NCBI RefSeq assembly: GCF_021352225.1
Contig: NZ_JAAUVI010000001.1
Span: 1 to 64,000, forward strand
Reading direction: 5' to 3'
DNA from: Methylobacterium sp. C25
GTDB taxonomy: Bacteria > Pseudomonadota > Alphaproteobacteria > Rhizobiales > Beijerinckiaceae
Length of the DNA: 64,000 nucleotides
Every line of letters starts with the position of its first letter. Position 1 is the first letter of the stretch. Below are positions 14,812-23,291 of this stretch, piece after piece. Both the position numbers and the translations under genes were made by a program. Under the pieces are notes generated by a model that had not been told where the DNA came from, did not search any database, and saw nothing but the letters and a program-made list of their open reading frames with translations.

Positions 14812-15630
14812 TTAACCCTTCAGGCGCTCGATCCCATCCTGCACGGCCGCCTCGACCGTGGCCCCCAGGCCGTCCGTCTCGCGCCCATGCTGCCGGATCT
14901 CGTGCAGGGCGGCCCCGCGATCCCGTTCCGACACGATGACAGTGCTGCGGGCGGTCCCGACCATCACGCGGACGGTCAGCTCGACGAATCGCCCTGAGCC
15001 CGGGCCGTCCTCGACAGGATATCGCGGGGCGTCTGACATGCGATGCACGTGCGATCTGATCGCCGCGGCGTCGGCGTAGGCCTGGACGGTCGCGGCGTGA
15101 ACTGGATTGTCGGTATGATCCCGCTCAGCGGCAGGCGGCGCCTCGTACGGGAGAGCGTGCGCGAGGTCGAGCAGTCGCAGCGCCTCCGCGATAAGGCCCT
15201 GTCGCGTCCTTCGGTCCCCCTGCAGCGCGCCGTAGAGCGGCCGCCCATCCTCGGGGAACAGATCGATCCTGGGGTGCCCGTCGGCGTCCCGGCGGGCATT
15301 GGATTGCCTCTGCAGCATCTCCCTGAACTCGGGGCTTTCAGTCGGGTCGAAGTCGGCATCGAGGCCTTGAGGATTCGATCCGACGAGCGGCCGGTCGATG
15401 GCCTGCAGCGCCTCCTCGACCAGCTTGACGTCCTCGAAGGGAAACCCGGTGTCTCGGTCAGTCGTGTACCAGAGCGCCCGGGTCCGGCTGGCAGGCATGG
15501 CGATCCGGGATGGCCTGCCGCCTAGCGCTCGCTCGCAGTCGTCGAGGACGGCCAGCGGGTCCGGCCAGCCGGCGTCCCGAGCGGCGCGCAGGCGGTCGAG
15601 GGCGGTGGCGCGGTCGGTGTCGTCCGTCAT
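14812..15630 (-). CDS. hypothetical protein, 272 aa
   Basis: ATG 15630 (MTDDTDRATALDRLRAARDA); the ATG at 15666 would add 12 residues that run into the repeat region. Acidic, soluble and mostly helical, with a beta-rich stretch near the C terminus (FVELTVRVMVGTARSTVIVS). No motif recognised. It is downstream of the phased repeat cluster 15692-15867, which may control it. Confidence 0.55.
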   Translation of the reverse strand: MTDDTDRATALDRLRAARDAGWPDPLAVLDDCERALGGRPSRIAMPASRTRALWYTTDRDTGFPFEDVKLVEEALQAIDRPLVGSNPQGLDADFDPTESPEFREMLQRQSNARRDADGHPRIDLFPEDGRPLYGALQGDRRTRQGLIAEALRLLDLAHALPYEAPPAAERDHTDNPVHAATVQAYADAAAIRSHVHRMSDAPRYPVEDGPGSGRFVELTVRVMVGTARSTVIVSERDRGAALHEIRQHGRETDGLGATVEAAVQDGIERLKG

Positions 15631-15691
15631 GCCGACACGATCGCAGCTCGCACGGCTGCCGGGCAATCGAGTCTCCCTACGGAGGATTCAC

Positions 15692-15867
15692 CCGAGCGGA
15701 TGAATTTGCCCACTGAACGCGAAATTCATCCGCTCGGCTAAATGCACCCGCTCGGGGACTTTTCGCCCCGCAGGCCCGGAAAGTCCCCGCTCGGGTACCT
15801 CGCCGGCGAACCACACGAGCGTGTGTATTTCAGCCCCGAGCGTTCAAAACCACACGAGCGTGTGTAT
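15692..15867. repeat. cluster of inverted and direct repeats with CGAGCG cores
   Basis: CCGAGCGGATGAATTT at 15692-15707 is repeated in perfect inversion at 15722-15737. GGGGACTTT at 15754-15762 is inverted at 15780-15788. The 20-bp AACCACACGAGCGTGTGTAT stands at 15809-15828 and 15848-15867, each copy with an internal palindrome. The core CGAGCG or its complement occurs at 15693, 15731, 15749, 15788, 15816, 15837 and 15855. The cluster lies just upstream of the gene at 14812-15630 and downstream of 15980-16504. Operator, replication or transfer-origin roles are all possible. Confidence 0.7.
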
Positions 15868-15979
15868 CGGAAGCTTAGGTGGCGAGGGCGGCCCCGTTCT
15901 CAATCAGGAGTGTACCGACCGAGACTGCCGAGCGCCCAATCGTTCCTACGGCCGTTGAGCAGGCATAGGCAAAACTGAG

Positions 15980-16504
15980 CTACGCACGGCGGAAACCTGC
16001 TACGATCCAGCGCCCTATGAACCAGAGCGCAAACAACAACAGCGGTGGCACCAGGGCGACCCACAGCAGATAGGACTGTCGGGCCAGAGCGTTCCACCGA
16101 CGCTTCCAGCGCTTCTCCCAGAACCATCGGCCGACGAGCTCCTGCTCCTGCTTTCCGAAGGCCGTATAGAGGTAGAGGACGCAGCCGTCCGGGAAGTCGA
16201 CGACGATCTGCGTGCCGTCCTTCACGGACGCGTCGAAGTTCGACTGATATCGAAATTCGATCTTGGAGAAGGACGCCGGCCATTTGGCTTGCGAAGGCTT
16301 CTTGAAAACCTCGGCGATGGGGCGCTTGCTGTCGAAAGGCTCCGACCCCAGGTCCTCCCGAAGCTCGCCTGCATACTGGTAGTTGCCGATCATCTCGTAG
16401 CTGACAGCATCCCACGCGAGGAACGAGATGATGCCCAGCCAGAGGACACTGAGCACCGTCCAGATTCGAAATGCCCCCCGGGCGACGTTGACCCTATGCA
16501 GCAC
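15980..16504 (-). CDS. two-helix membrane protein, 174 aa
   Basis: ATG 16504. One membrane helix near the N terminus (TVLSVLWLGIISFLAWDAV) and one near the C terminus (SYLLWVALVPPLLLFALWFI). About 100 residues between them would lie in the periplasm and include a hydrophobic beta segment (CVLYLYTAFGKQ). No family recognised. It lies 3 bases downstream of the 16508-17101 gene and is probably cotranscribed with it. Confidence 0.6.
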   Translation of the reverse strand: MLHRVNVARGAFRIWTVLSVLWLGIISFLAWDAVSYEMIGNYQYAGELREDLGSEPFDSKRPIAEVFKKPSQAKWPASFSKIEFRYQSNFDASVKDGTQIVVDFPDGCVLYLYTAFGKQEQELVGRWFWEKRWKRRWNALARQSYLLWVALVPPLLLFALWFIGRWIVAGFRRA

Positions 16505-16507
16505 GTC

Positions 16508-17101
16508 TTACCTCTGCGCTTTGGGGTCAGTGCCGATGCGGTCAGCGAGTTCGGAGACCTTCACGTAGATCTCTTCGAGACCCACGCCCGTCAGGGCCCA
16601 GGACACGGCCGTGACGAAGGCCCCCTTAGTGAAGATGTCGATGGTCTGATCGCGCAGCAGCCAGGACGCCTGCATCGCGTTCATGAACGTGAACCGGAAC
16701 ACGAACGGCTCCATGTCGCTGCCGGCGCCGTCCTTCACGCGCGTCAGCCAGTCGAGCTCGGCCATCACGTCTTGGGGCGCGCGGTCGCGGAGCTGCTCGA
16801 CGTAACGCTCCCGCTGCAGCAGCGTCAGGTCGTTGCGCACGACGTGAATCAGGCTGCCGGCCATCGTCATGACCGCCACGGTCTGAGGCGACCAGCCCCG
16901 GGGACGGCCCTCATTCATCCAGCGCTCGACGTCGTCCCGAAGCGTGTGACGAACCTTCCTCTCCTTATCCGGGTAGAGCAGGACCGCGATGTAGAGGCGC
17001 ACCTGGCGTCGGTACCGCCATCGCTTGAACCCCTCGATCATGCTCGACAACCGCTCCGCTCCCCGGGGCCGGCATATAGCATAGCTGTCGCGGGCGATCA
17101 T
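16508..17101 (-). CDS. hypothetical protein, 197 aa
   Basis: ATG 17101; ATG 17041 (MIEGFKRWRYRRQVRLYIAV) is an equally good start. A helical, basic N terminus, then a moderately hydrophobic segment (VAVMTMAGSLIHVV) and a C-terminal hydrophobic stretch (IFTKGAFVTAVSWALTGVG). It may be membrane-associated. It is the last gene before the tRNA remnant and island border. It is not an integrase: no tyrosine-recombinase motifs are seen. Confidence 0.55.
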   Translation of the reverse strand: MIARDSYAICRPRGAERLSSMIEGFKRWRYRRQVRLYIAVLLYPDKERKVRHTLRDDVERWMNEGRPRGWSPQTVAVMTMAGSLIHVVRNDLTLLQRERYVEQLRDRAPQDVMAELDWLTRVKDGAGSDMEPFVFRFTFMNAMQASWLLRDQTIDIFTKGAFVTAVSWALTGVGLEEIYVKVSELADRIGTDPKAQR

Positions 17102-17112
17102 GGGCTGCCGCG

Positions 17113-17134
17113 GTTTGCTACGGGTTTGCTACGG
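17113..17134. repeat. 11-bp tandem direct repeat near the island end
   Basis: GTTTGCTACGG occurs twice head to tail at 17113-17123 and 17124-17134, about 70-130 bases from the tRNA remnant. Short direct repeats at this place often are integrase arm-binding sites; here that is only inference because no integrase is present. Confidence 0.45.
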
Positions 17135-17205
17135 AGCGGCAAGGAACGCCGCCGCGACGGCTGCTCTACGCTGACATAGTATTTGGGAGAGGCCGCCTGC
17201 TGTCT

Positions 17206-17249
17206 GCCGCTTAGAAGGCGGCTGCTCTATCCAGCTGAGCTACGGAGTC
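17206..17249 (-). pseudogene. 5' half of tRNA-Arg(TCT), island border
   Basis: The minus strand shows an acceptor-like start (GACTCCG at 17249-17243), then TA, a D arm (GCTCAGCTGGATAGAGC) and an anticodon arm with stem GCCGC/GCGGC and loop CTTCTAA, that is anticodon TCT. After the anticodon stem the sequence departs: there is no GGTTCGAATCC T arm and no 3' acceptor strand. The gene is truncated and cannot give a tRNA. Chromosomal genes start at 17407 on the 5' side, while the island lies on the 3' side, so this marks the right junction. Confidence 0.75.
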
Positions 17250-17406
17250 AGACATGCCCGAAGGGGCAAAAGCCATGCTCGGCTTTCACGGTCAACCCTT
17301 TGCGCATCGAGGCCGCGATGGCCGGCAAGACAGCCTCGCCCGATACGAGCGCTGATACGTTGCAGCACGCTTTACCAGCGATTGGTGCACGCTGTATCAG
17401 CGACGC

Positions 17407-18300
17407 GTGATCTCTCTCCGAAACGGCTTTCACTACGCACTCGGCCTCGCGGCGCTTGCGGCAGCGAGTCTGCGCCATCGGATCGGCGGCTACCGGCGGG
17501 CGACAGATTTCTCGCCAGACGACTGGCCAACCGCGGTCACGCACGTCCGCGAGATCGTCGAGGATTGGATCCGTCACCTCGCGGGCCCGGATGGCCGAGC
17601 GTACGATCTCATGGGCCTCGACATCCTCGAACTCGGTCCCGGCGCAACCCTCGGCACGGGCGTCCTGCTCGTGGGACTCGGTGCCCGCTCCTACCGCGCC
17701 ATCGATGCCTTCGCCCTCGCGAAAGGCACGCCGCTCGGATTCTACCGAGCCCTCGAGGAAGCGGTGCGAGAGGCTGGTTTCGACGAGGCGCGCATCCGGA
17801 ACGCAGTCGATGAGGTAGCAAACCAGGGATCGGATCCGATCACCTACGTCGTCGATCGGGACTTCGACATCGTGCGCGCTGCCGCGGGTCGATCTTTCGA
17901 TCTCATCTTGAGTGCAGCGGCCTTCGAGCATTTCGACGATATCGAGCAGGTGCTCGGCCAGGTGAGCAAGGTCGCGCGGCCAGGCGCCATTTTCCTCGCG
18001 GGCGTCGACTTCCAGACTCACACCCGCGGCATCCGGGGCAACGATCCCAACAGCATCTACCGGTTCTCACCGGACCTCTATCGCAGCCTGTCGTTCCCGG
18101 GCCAGCCAAACCGGCGTCGCCCAGCCGACTACCTGCGGATCCTCCAGAATTTCGGCTGGACGGAAGCCGAGTGCCGCCCTGTCGACCTGGCCGCTCCCAA
18201 ATATACTGAGTGGAGCGCATCTGGGCTCGATGCCAAATTCTCAGGCTCGGAGGCGGACATGCACGTTCTAACTGGCTTCGTTCGCGCCGTGAAACCATAA
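17407..18300 (+). CDS. class I SAM-dependent methyltransferase
   Basis: 297 residues from GTG 17407. Motif I LDILELGPGATLGTGV at about 76-91 binds S-adenosylmethionine. An acidic residue follows the second strand (YRAIDAF), and motif IV-like FDLILSAAAFEHFDDI is near 160-175. This is the Methyltransf_11/25 type that modifies sugars or lipids. A hydrophobic N-terminal stretch (ALGLAALAAASL) may anchor it. It stands at the head of the polysaccharide locus, 216 bp before the GT2 fusion gene, which suggests glycan methylation. Confidence 0.7.
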   Translation: MISLRNGFHYALGLAALAAASLRHRIGGYRRATDFSPDDWPTAVTHVREIVEDWIRHLAGPDGRAYDLMGLDILELGPGATLGTGVLLVGLGARSYRAIDAFALAKGTPLGFYRALEEAVREAGFDEARIRNAVDEVANQGSDPITYVVDRDFDIVRAAAGRSFDLILSAAAFEHFDDIEQVLGQVSKVARPGAIFLAGVDFQTHTRGIRGNDPNSIYRFSPDLYRSLSFPGQPNRRRPADYLRILQNFGWTEAECRPVDLAAPKYTEWSASGLDAKFSGSEADMHVLTGFVRAVKP

Positions 18301-18516
18301 ATGCATAGATCTTTCCACAGCATTTAGCCAGAGATGCTTCGGAAGGATGGTATTTATGAAGTTGAAGTGCTGGCATTGTCGCGCAGAAATGCGCCCACTT
18401 AGACGGGCGTAATATCTGCTTAAGTACGAAGATCGGGTATAGCGGTCAGCCTTGGGGGTGAAAGAGCCGGGCGTCTCGACTTATCTGGCGCGGCCACCGG
18501 CATCGTCGGTGGCGAG

Positions 18517-21500
18517 ATGAGAGGCATGGACGGCATTCCGACGGATGGACTCCCGATGACCAGTGGAGCCAAGGACGCGCCGGGCACTGAGGTCGCGATC
18601 ACGGTGGTGATCAAGGCGCTCAATGAAGAGGCGCATATCCGCCGCGCTGTGGAGAGCGCCCAGAAAGCCCTGCATGTCGCCGGAGAGGCCGGCTGGGGCG
18701 AGGGCGAGGTGATTCTCGCCGACAGCCGCTCGACGGACCGGACCGCCGCCATCGCAGCGGCCTGCGGGAGCCGGGTCGCTCGACTCGCGGATGACGTGCC
18801 CCGCAGTTGCGGGGTTGGTCCGCAGCTCGGCTACCAGTACGCCCGCGGTCGCTTCGTTTGCCTGATCGACGGCGACATGGTGCTCGACCCAGCCTTCCTC
18901 GACGCAGGGATGCGCTATCTGGCCGACAATCAGGGCGCGGCCGGGATCGGCGGTGAGGTGCACGACGTCAACGTCGTGAACCTCGAGTTCAAGCGCCGTG
19001 CCCTTCGCGGCGCAGCCGATCTGCAAGCCGGCCCGGTCGACCGGTTAAATGGCGGCGGCCTTTATCGCCGCGAGGCCATCGCGCAGGTTGGCCATTTCAG
19101 CGACCGGAATCTGCACGGCTACGAGGAATTCGATCTCGCGGTGAGACTTCGCGCGGCGGGCTGGTCACTGCACCGTCTGGCCGCGTCGTTCGTCGACCAT
19201 CATGGCCACGTGATCGGTGGCTATGCCCTGCTGCTGCGGCGGATCCGCAGCCGCTACCTCGACGGCATCGGGGAGTTGTTGAGGGCCGCCATCGGCGGAC
19301 CGCATCTACGGATGGCCCTGCGAGACCTCCCCGAGATCCGGCTCTGGCTCGGCGTCTATGCCGGATGGCTGATCGCGGCGGCGATCGCCACAACGTTTCC
19401 AGGCTGGACGAAGCTCGCCGCGCTCGCTGGACTGATGGCGTTACCCATCGCCGCCTTGAGCCTGCGCTATCGCTCGGCGCCGCTCGGCCTCTACGCCTTC
19501 GTCGCCTGGAACGCGCACGCCTTCGGCATGGCGCGCGGCTTTCTTCAACCCCGCATCGCGCCGGAGGCTTGGATCGCCAGCACCATGGCCGAGCCGAGCA
19601 CCGCACGTACCGACGTCGCGGCAGCCGCGCAGCCTCCCTCGCCGATTGCGCGAACGACCCAGGCCGTGGCCCTATCTCTTGCGCTCGCCCTAACCGTCGC
19701 CTCGGCCATCGTGGCGAGACCCGCCGAGGCGAAGCCGGCGGAGGCCCGATGGGTCGCGGTGAAGGACCACAATCTTGCAATCGCCGAGGGCAGCCCGCTC
19801 GATTTCTCTGCGCTCTCGCCGCCCGGTGCGGCGGGCACCAGCGGCCGGGTAATCGCTAATTCGGCCGGCCAGCTCGCACTCGCCGACAAGCCGGATCGTC
19901 GTGTCCCGTTTCTGTGCGCCTCGCTTGCCTGGAGCCCCGCCTCTGGGAGCTATCCGGACAAGCCGACGGCCGACCGCTACGCGCGCCAGCTCCGCATCCA
20001 CGGCTACAACGTCGCCCGGATCCATTTCGCCGACGCCATCCTGATGAGCGGACGCCGGAACGACTTCGATCTCGATCCGGAGCAGTTCGACCGGCTCCGC
20101 TATCTGCTCGCGGCGCTGAAACGGAACGGCATCTACTGGATGATCGACGGTCTGACCTCGCAATCCGGCGGCCTCGGTGGCATCGAGGACCGTTGGGGAA
20201 ATGCGGGCGGCCTGAAACTCGCCGTCCACTTCGACGAAGCGGCTCGCACGCACTGGCGGAGGCTGGTCCAGACAATCTACGGCAGCGTCAATCCTTATAC
20301 CGGATCGAGCCCGCTCAAGGATCCGGCTCTGGCGCTCGTGGTGCTCGCCAACGAGAACGGCGTCGAATTCGACACGATCCTGGCGGAAAAGGACACCGGC
20401 AAGGCCTATCCCGAGACGCTTCGGGCGCCGTTCAATGCGTGGCTCCGCAAGACCTATCGTGGCACCTCCGCCCTGCGCGCCGCCTGGGGCGATCTCGGCA
20501 GCGACGAACGCCTGGAATCCGGCACGGTGCGCGTGCCCCAGGATCGCTACACGCCCGGCCCGCGCATGCGCGATCTCAAGCGCTTCTTCGTGGCGTCGGA
20601 GACTGACACGCTCGGCTGGATGACCGACGCGCTGGCCGGGCTCGGCTATACCGGGCTGGTCACCGCCTACAACAACGGCCTGTCGAGCCAGACTGACCTG
20701 AGCCGCGCAGCGTTGCCCGTCGTGAGCATGAACGCCTATTTCGACGAGGTTCTCTCGTTCGATCCAGGCACGGAGATCTCGCAGAAGAGCTCGCTCGACG
20801 ATGCCGCCAGCTACCTACGCGAGCTGATCGGACGCCGGCGCTTCGGGCGGCCCTTCGTGGTGACCGAGTACGATCACCTGTTCTGGAACCGGTTTCGGCA
20901 CGAGGCCGGGGTCGTGGTGCCGGCCTACGCAGCCCTGCAAGGCTGGGACGCGATCTGCCGCCACGCCGCCGGGCCGATCGACCTGACATTCGATCAGCCC
21001 TGGCCGCACAAGCGTCGCCTCCTGCCCTTCGGCATCTCCCTCGACCCGGTGGCCAGAGCTGGCGAGACGCTCGCGGCGCTGCTCTTTCGACGCGGTGACG
21101 TCGCGCAGGCGCGCGGCGGAGCGGCGTTGCCGTTCGGCAGTTCAGATCTGATCGAGGACGGCCTCGGCTCCCTGCCAGATGCCGTTACCAGGCTCGGGCT
21201 GACGACGCGCTTTGGCCTCGTTCCACCTTCCGTTCACACAGGTCCGGAGAGCACCACACTCCTGCCGCCCCTTTCGCAGACGTCCGCCGACGAGACCGCG
21301 TATCGCCGCCTCCTGCAGGATGCCGGGCTCGCGCAAGATGGCTCGGCCGGCACCTACGAAAGCGACGGCGGCCAGATCCAGCTCGAACCCCGCGCGCGGC
21401 GCGTCCAGGTCGTGACACCCCGAACGGTCGCCGCGAGCTATGCCGCCCTGCCCGACCCCTTGCATCTGGGGCCAGCGACGATCGAGGCCGCCAGCGGACC

Positions 21501-21849
21501 TGCCCTATTGGCGGTGAGTGCGCTTGATGGGCGCGACCTCGTGCGATCGCACCGCGTTCTCCTGATCTTCGCAACCGATGCCCGGAATACCGGGATGCGG
21601 TTCCGCGATGCCGACGAGCGCGTAATCGACGACTTCGGAGCGATGCCGGTGCTGATCGAACGCCAGACCGTGCGCCTGCGACTGGAACTCGACGAGCCCC
21701 GCAGATGGAGGTTGCACGCACTCCATCTCGACGGCGCGCCGGGAGACGCGATGAAAACCCGAGTCGAACCGGGCGGCTTGGTGATCGACCTCGACAACAC
21801 GGCGCCGAGCCACGGCCCGACGACCTTCTTCCTGATCGAGCGGTCGTGA
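18517..21849 (+). CDS. glycosyltransferase family 2 fused to a clan-A-like glycoside hydrolase
   Basis: 1110 residues. Residues ~25-260 are a GT2 domain: VVIKALNEEAHIRRAV, ADSRSTDRT, the DxD motif D118-G-D120 and GGGLYRREAI. Membrane segments follow at ~275-320 (LWLGVYAGWLIAAAIATT...) and ~372-395 (AVALSLALALTVASAIVA). The remaining ~700 residues look like a TIM-barrel hydrolase (YARQLRIHGYNVARIHF). A likely acid/base E613 is in LANENG and a likely nucleophile E784 in VVTEYDH, as in GH5/GH42-type enzymes; C-terminal beta domains follow. This predicts a cytosolic transferase tethered to a periplasmic hydrolase. The start may also be ATG 18523 or 18556. It shares one base with the next ATG. Confidence 0.75.
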   Translation: MRGMDGIPTDGLPMTSGAKDAPGTEVAITVVIKALNEEAHIRRAVESAQKALHVAGEAGWGEGEVILADSRSTDRTAAIAAACGSRVARLADDVPRSCGVGPQLGYQYARGRFVCLIDGDMVLDPAFLDAGMRYLADNQGAAGIGGEVHDVNVVNLEFKRRALRGAADLQAGPVDRLNGGGLYRREAIAQVGHFSDRNLHGYEEFDLAVRLRAAGWSLHRLAASFVDHHGHVIGGYALLLRRIRSRYLDGIGELLRAAIGGPHLRMALRDLPEIRLWLGVYAGWLIAAAIATTFPGWTKLAALAGLMALPIAALSLRYRSAPLGLYAFVAWNAHAFGMARGFLQPRIAPEAWIASTMAEPSTARTDVAAAAQPPSPIARTTQAVALSLALALTVASAIVARPAEAKPAEARWVAVKDHNLAIAEGSPLDFSALSPPGAAGTSGRVIANSAGQLALADKPDRRVPFLCASLAWSPASGSYPDKPTADRYARQLRIHGYNVARIHFADAILMSGRRNDFDLDPEQFDRLRYLLAALKRNGIYWMIDGLTSQSGGLGGIEDRWGNAGGLKLAVHFDEAARTHWRRLVQTIYGSVNPYTGSSPLKDPALALVVLANENGVEFDTILAEKDTGKAYPETLRAPFNAWLRKTYRGTSALRAAWGDLGSDERLESGTVRVPQDRYTPGPRMRDLKRFFVASETDTLGWMTDALAGLGYTGLVTAYNNGLSSQTDLSRAALPVVSMNAYFDEVLSFDPGTEISQKSSLDDAASYLRELIGRRRFGRPFVVTEYDHLFWNRFRHEAGVVVPAYAALQGWDAICRHAAGPIDLTFDQPWPHKRRLLPFGISLDPVARAGETLAALLFRRGDVAQARGGAALPFGSSDLIEDGLGSLPDAVTRLGLTTRFGLVPPSVHTGPESTTLLPPLSQTSADETAYRRLLQDAGLAQDGSAGTYESDGGQIQLEPRARRVQVVTPRTVAASYAALPDPLHLGPATIEAASGPALLAVSALDGRDLVRSHRVLLIFATDARNTGMRFRDADERVIDDFGAMPVLIERQTVRLRLELDEPRRWRLHALHLDGAPGDAMKTRVEPGGLVIDLDNTAPSHGPTTFFLIERS

Positions 21850-23291
21850 TGGCGGCCGAGACAACCCCTCCCCTCGATTTCCGCCATCGGATCGGGCCAA
21901 GGCGTGCGGAGCAGCGCCAGCAACCCGAGCCGACGGTCGAGGCCGAAGCAGAGCCGAAGACGGTGCATCCTGCCGAGCCGGCCGAAGTTGTGTCGGAATC
22001 TGGGACGGGCCGCTTCGCGTCGCTCCCTAGCCTCGTCGCTTCCGGCGCCCTGTTCCTGCTGGTGTTCCTGTTCTTCTGGATCTCGGTGAACCCCTTCATC
22101 GACCTGACGGACCCGACCTCACAGACTCCCAGTGAATCGGCGGGCGTCCTCAATCAGGTGGCCGGCATCCTCTTGGCTGCGTTGTCGGCCGTCAGCCTCG
22201 CCTTCGGTGCTTGGCGCCATACGAAGAGCCTCGCCGTTCCGCTGTTCCTGGCGCCGCTCGCCTGGTTCCTGTTGGCAGCCGGCCTGTCGGTCGATCCGGC
22301 CCTTTCAGCGCGCCGCTACGTGCTGACCTTCCTGATCATCGTGCAGGTGGTCAACGTGCTGCTGATGCCCGGAGACCGGCGCCTGTTCGCGGCCTTCCTC
22401 GGCATCTCCGTGCTCGCCGTGCTGGCGATCTGTTATGGCGGCGTCATTTTCTGGCCGAGCCACTCTATCCATTCCGCCGACGACATCCTGGAGCCGATGC
22501 ATGCCGGGCATTGGCGCGGATCGTTCCTGCACAAGAATGCCGCCGGCGGCGCCATGGCGCTCGCGGTGATCGTCTCGATCTATGTCGGGCGCGCCTTCAA
22601 CGGCGCGTTCGGCTGGCTCCTCGGGATCGCCTCGGCGTTTTTCCTGTTCGCGACGGTGTCGAAGACGGCCATCGCGCTCCTGCCGGTCTCATTGCTGCTT
22701 TCGGAGCTTCTGCTTCGGCTGCCCAGCGCGCCGACGCGCAGCGCCATTGTCGTTGCCGTCCTGGCGTTGTTCGGATTGTTCACGGTCGGCTCCGTGGTGC
22801 TGCCGCCGGTCCACACGATGCTGGCAGCGATTTCGTCAGACCCGACCTATACGAACCGCACCGAGATCTGGAGCTACGCCCTGTCGAAGCTCGGCGAGAG
22901 GCCGCTGATCGGTCACGGCTTCGAGGCGTTCTGGCGCTCCGACTCGGTGTTCTACAGCGCGACCGAGACCTTCGCGAGCCAGGCCGCCAACGGCCATGAC
23001 GGCTATCTCGACATCCTGCTCACAACGGGGCTGCCGGGGTTGGTCCTGGCTCTCGGCGCCTTCGTGGTTCAACCGATCCTGGACCTCAACCGCAGCCTCG
23101 CAGACCGCAAGGACCCGTCCACGACGGCATTCTTCACGCGGATCTGGATGTTCTGTCTGCTCTCCGCCTTCCTGGAGAGCATATTCCTCAACAACACGCC
23201 CGGCTGGTTCATGTTCTTGCTTGCCATCATCGGCCTGCGTTTTCTCGCCTGCGCCCGCGTAATCGTGGCGGCACCCGAGGCGGCACGATGA
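21849..23291 (+). CDS. O-antigen ligase / Wzy-type polymerase family membrane protein
   Basis: 480 residues from ATG 21849 (TGATG junction). After a ~60-residue Pro/Glu-rich cytosolic tail come about ten hydrophobic segments. A periplasmic loop contains HAGHWRGSFLHKNAAGG and a later one TNRTEIWSYALSKL plus GHGFEAFWRS, which are features of the Wzy_C (O-antigen ligase) family. It would polymerise or ligate lipid-linked oligosaccharides in the periplasm. The 3' end overlaps the deacetylase by 4 bases. Confidence 0.8.
   Translation: MAAETTPPLDFRHRIGPRRAEQRQQPEPTVEAEAEPKTVHPAEPAEVVSESGTGRFASLPSLVASGALFLLVFLFFWISVNPFIDLTDPTSQTPSESAGVLNQVAGILLAALSAVSLAFGAWRHTKSLAVPLFLAPLAWFLLAAGLSVDPALSARRYVLTFLIIVQVVNVLLMPGDRRLFAAFLGISVLAVLAICYGGVIFWPSHSIHSADDILEPMHAGHWRGSFLHKNAAGGAMALAVIVSIYVGRAFNGAFGWLLGIASAFFLFATVSKTAIALLPVSLLLSELLLRLPSAPTRSAIVVAVLALFGLFTVGSVVLPPVHTMLAAISSDPTYTNRTEIWSYALSKLGERPLIGHGFEAFWRSDSVFYSATETFASQAANGHDGYLDILLTTGLPGLVLALGAFVVQPILDLNRSLADRKDPSTTAFFTRIWMFCLLSAFLESIFLNNTPGWFMFLLAIIGLRFLACARVIVAAPEAAR

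Noticed and set aside
16508..17101. Integrase next to the tRNA border
   Set aside because: No tyrosine-recombinase R-H-R-Y pattern or serine-recombinase motif in the 197 residues.
17206..17249. Complete functional tRNA-Arg
   Set aside because: T arm, variable loop and 3' acceptor strand are absent; only the 5' 44 bases match.
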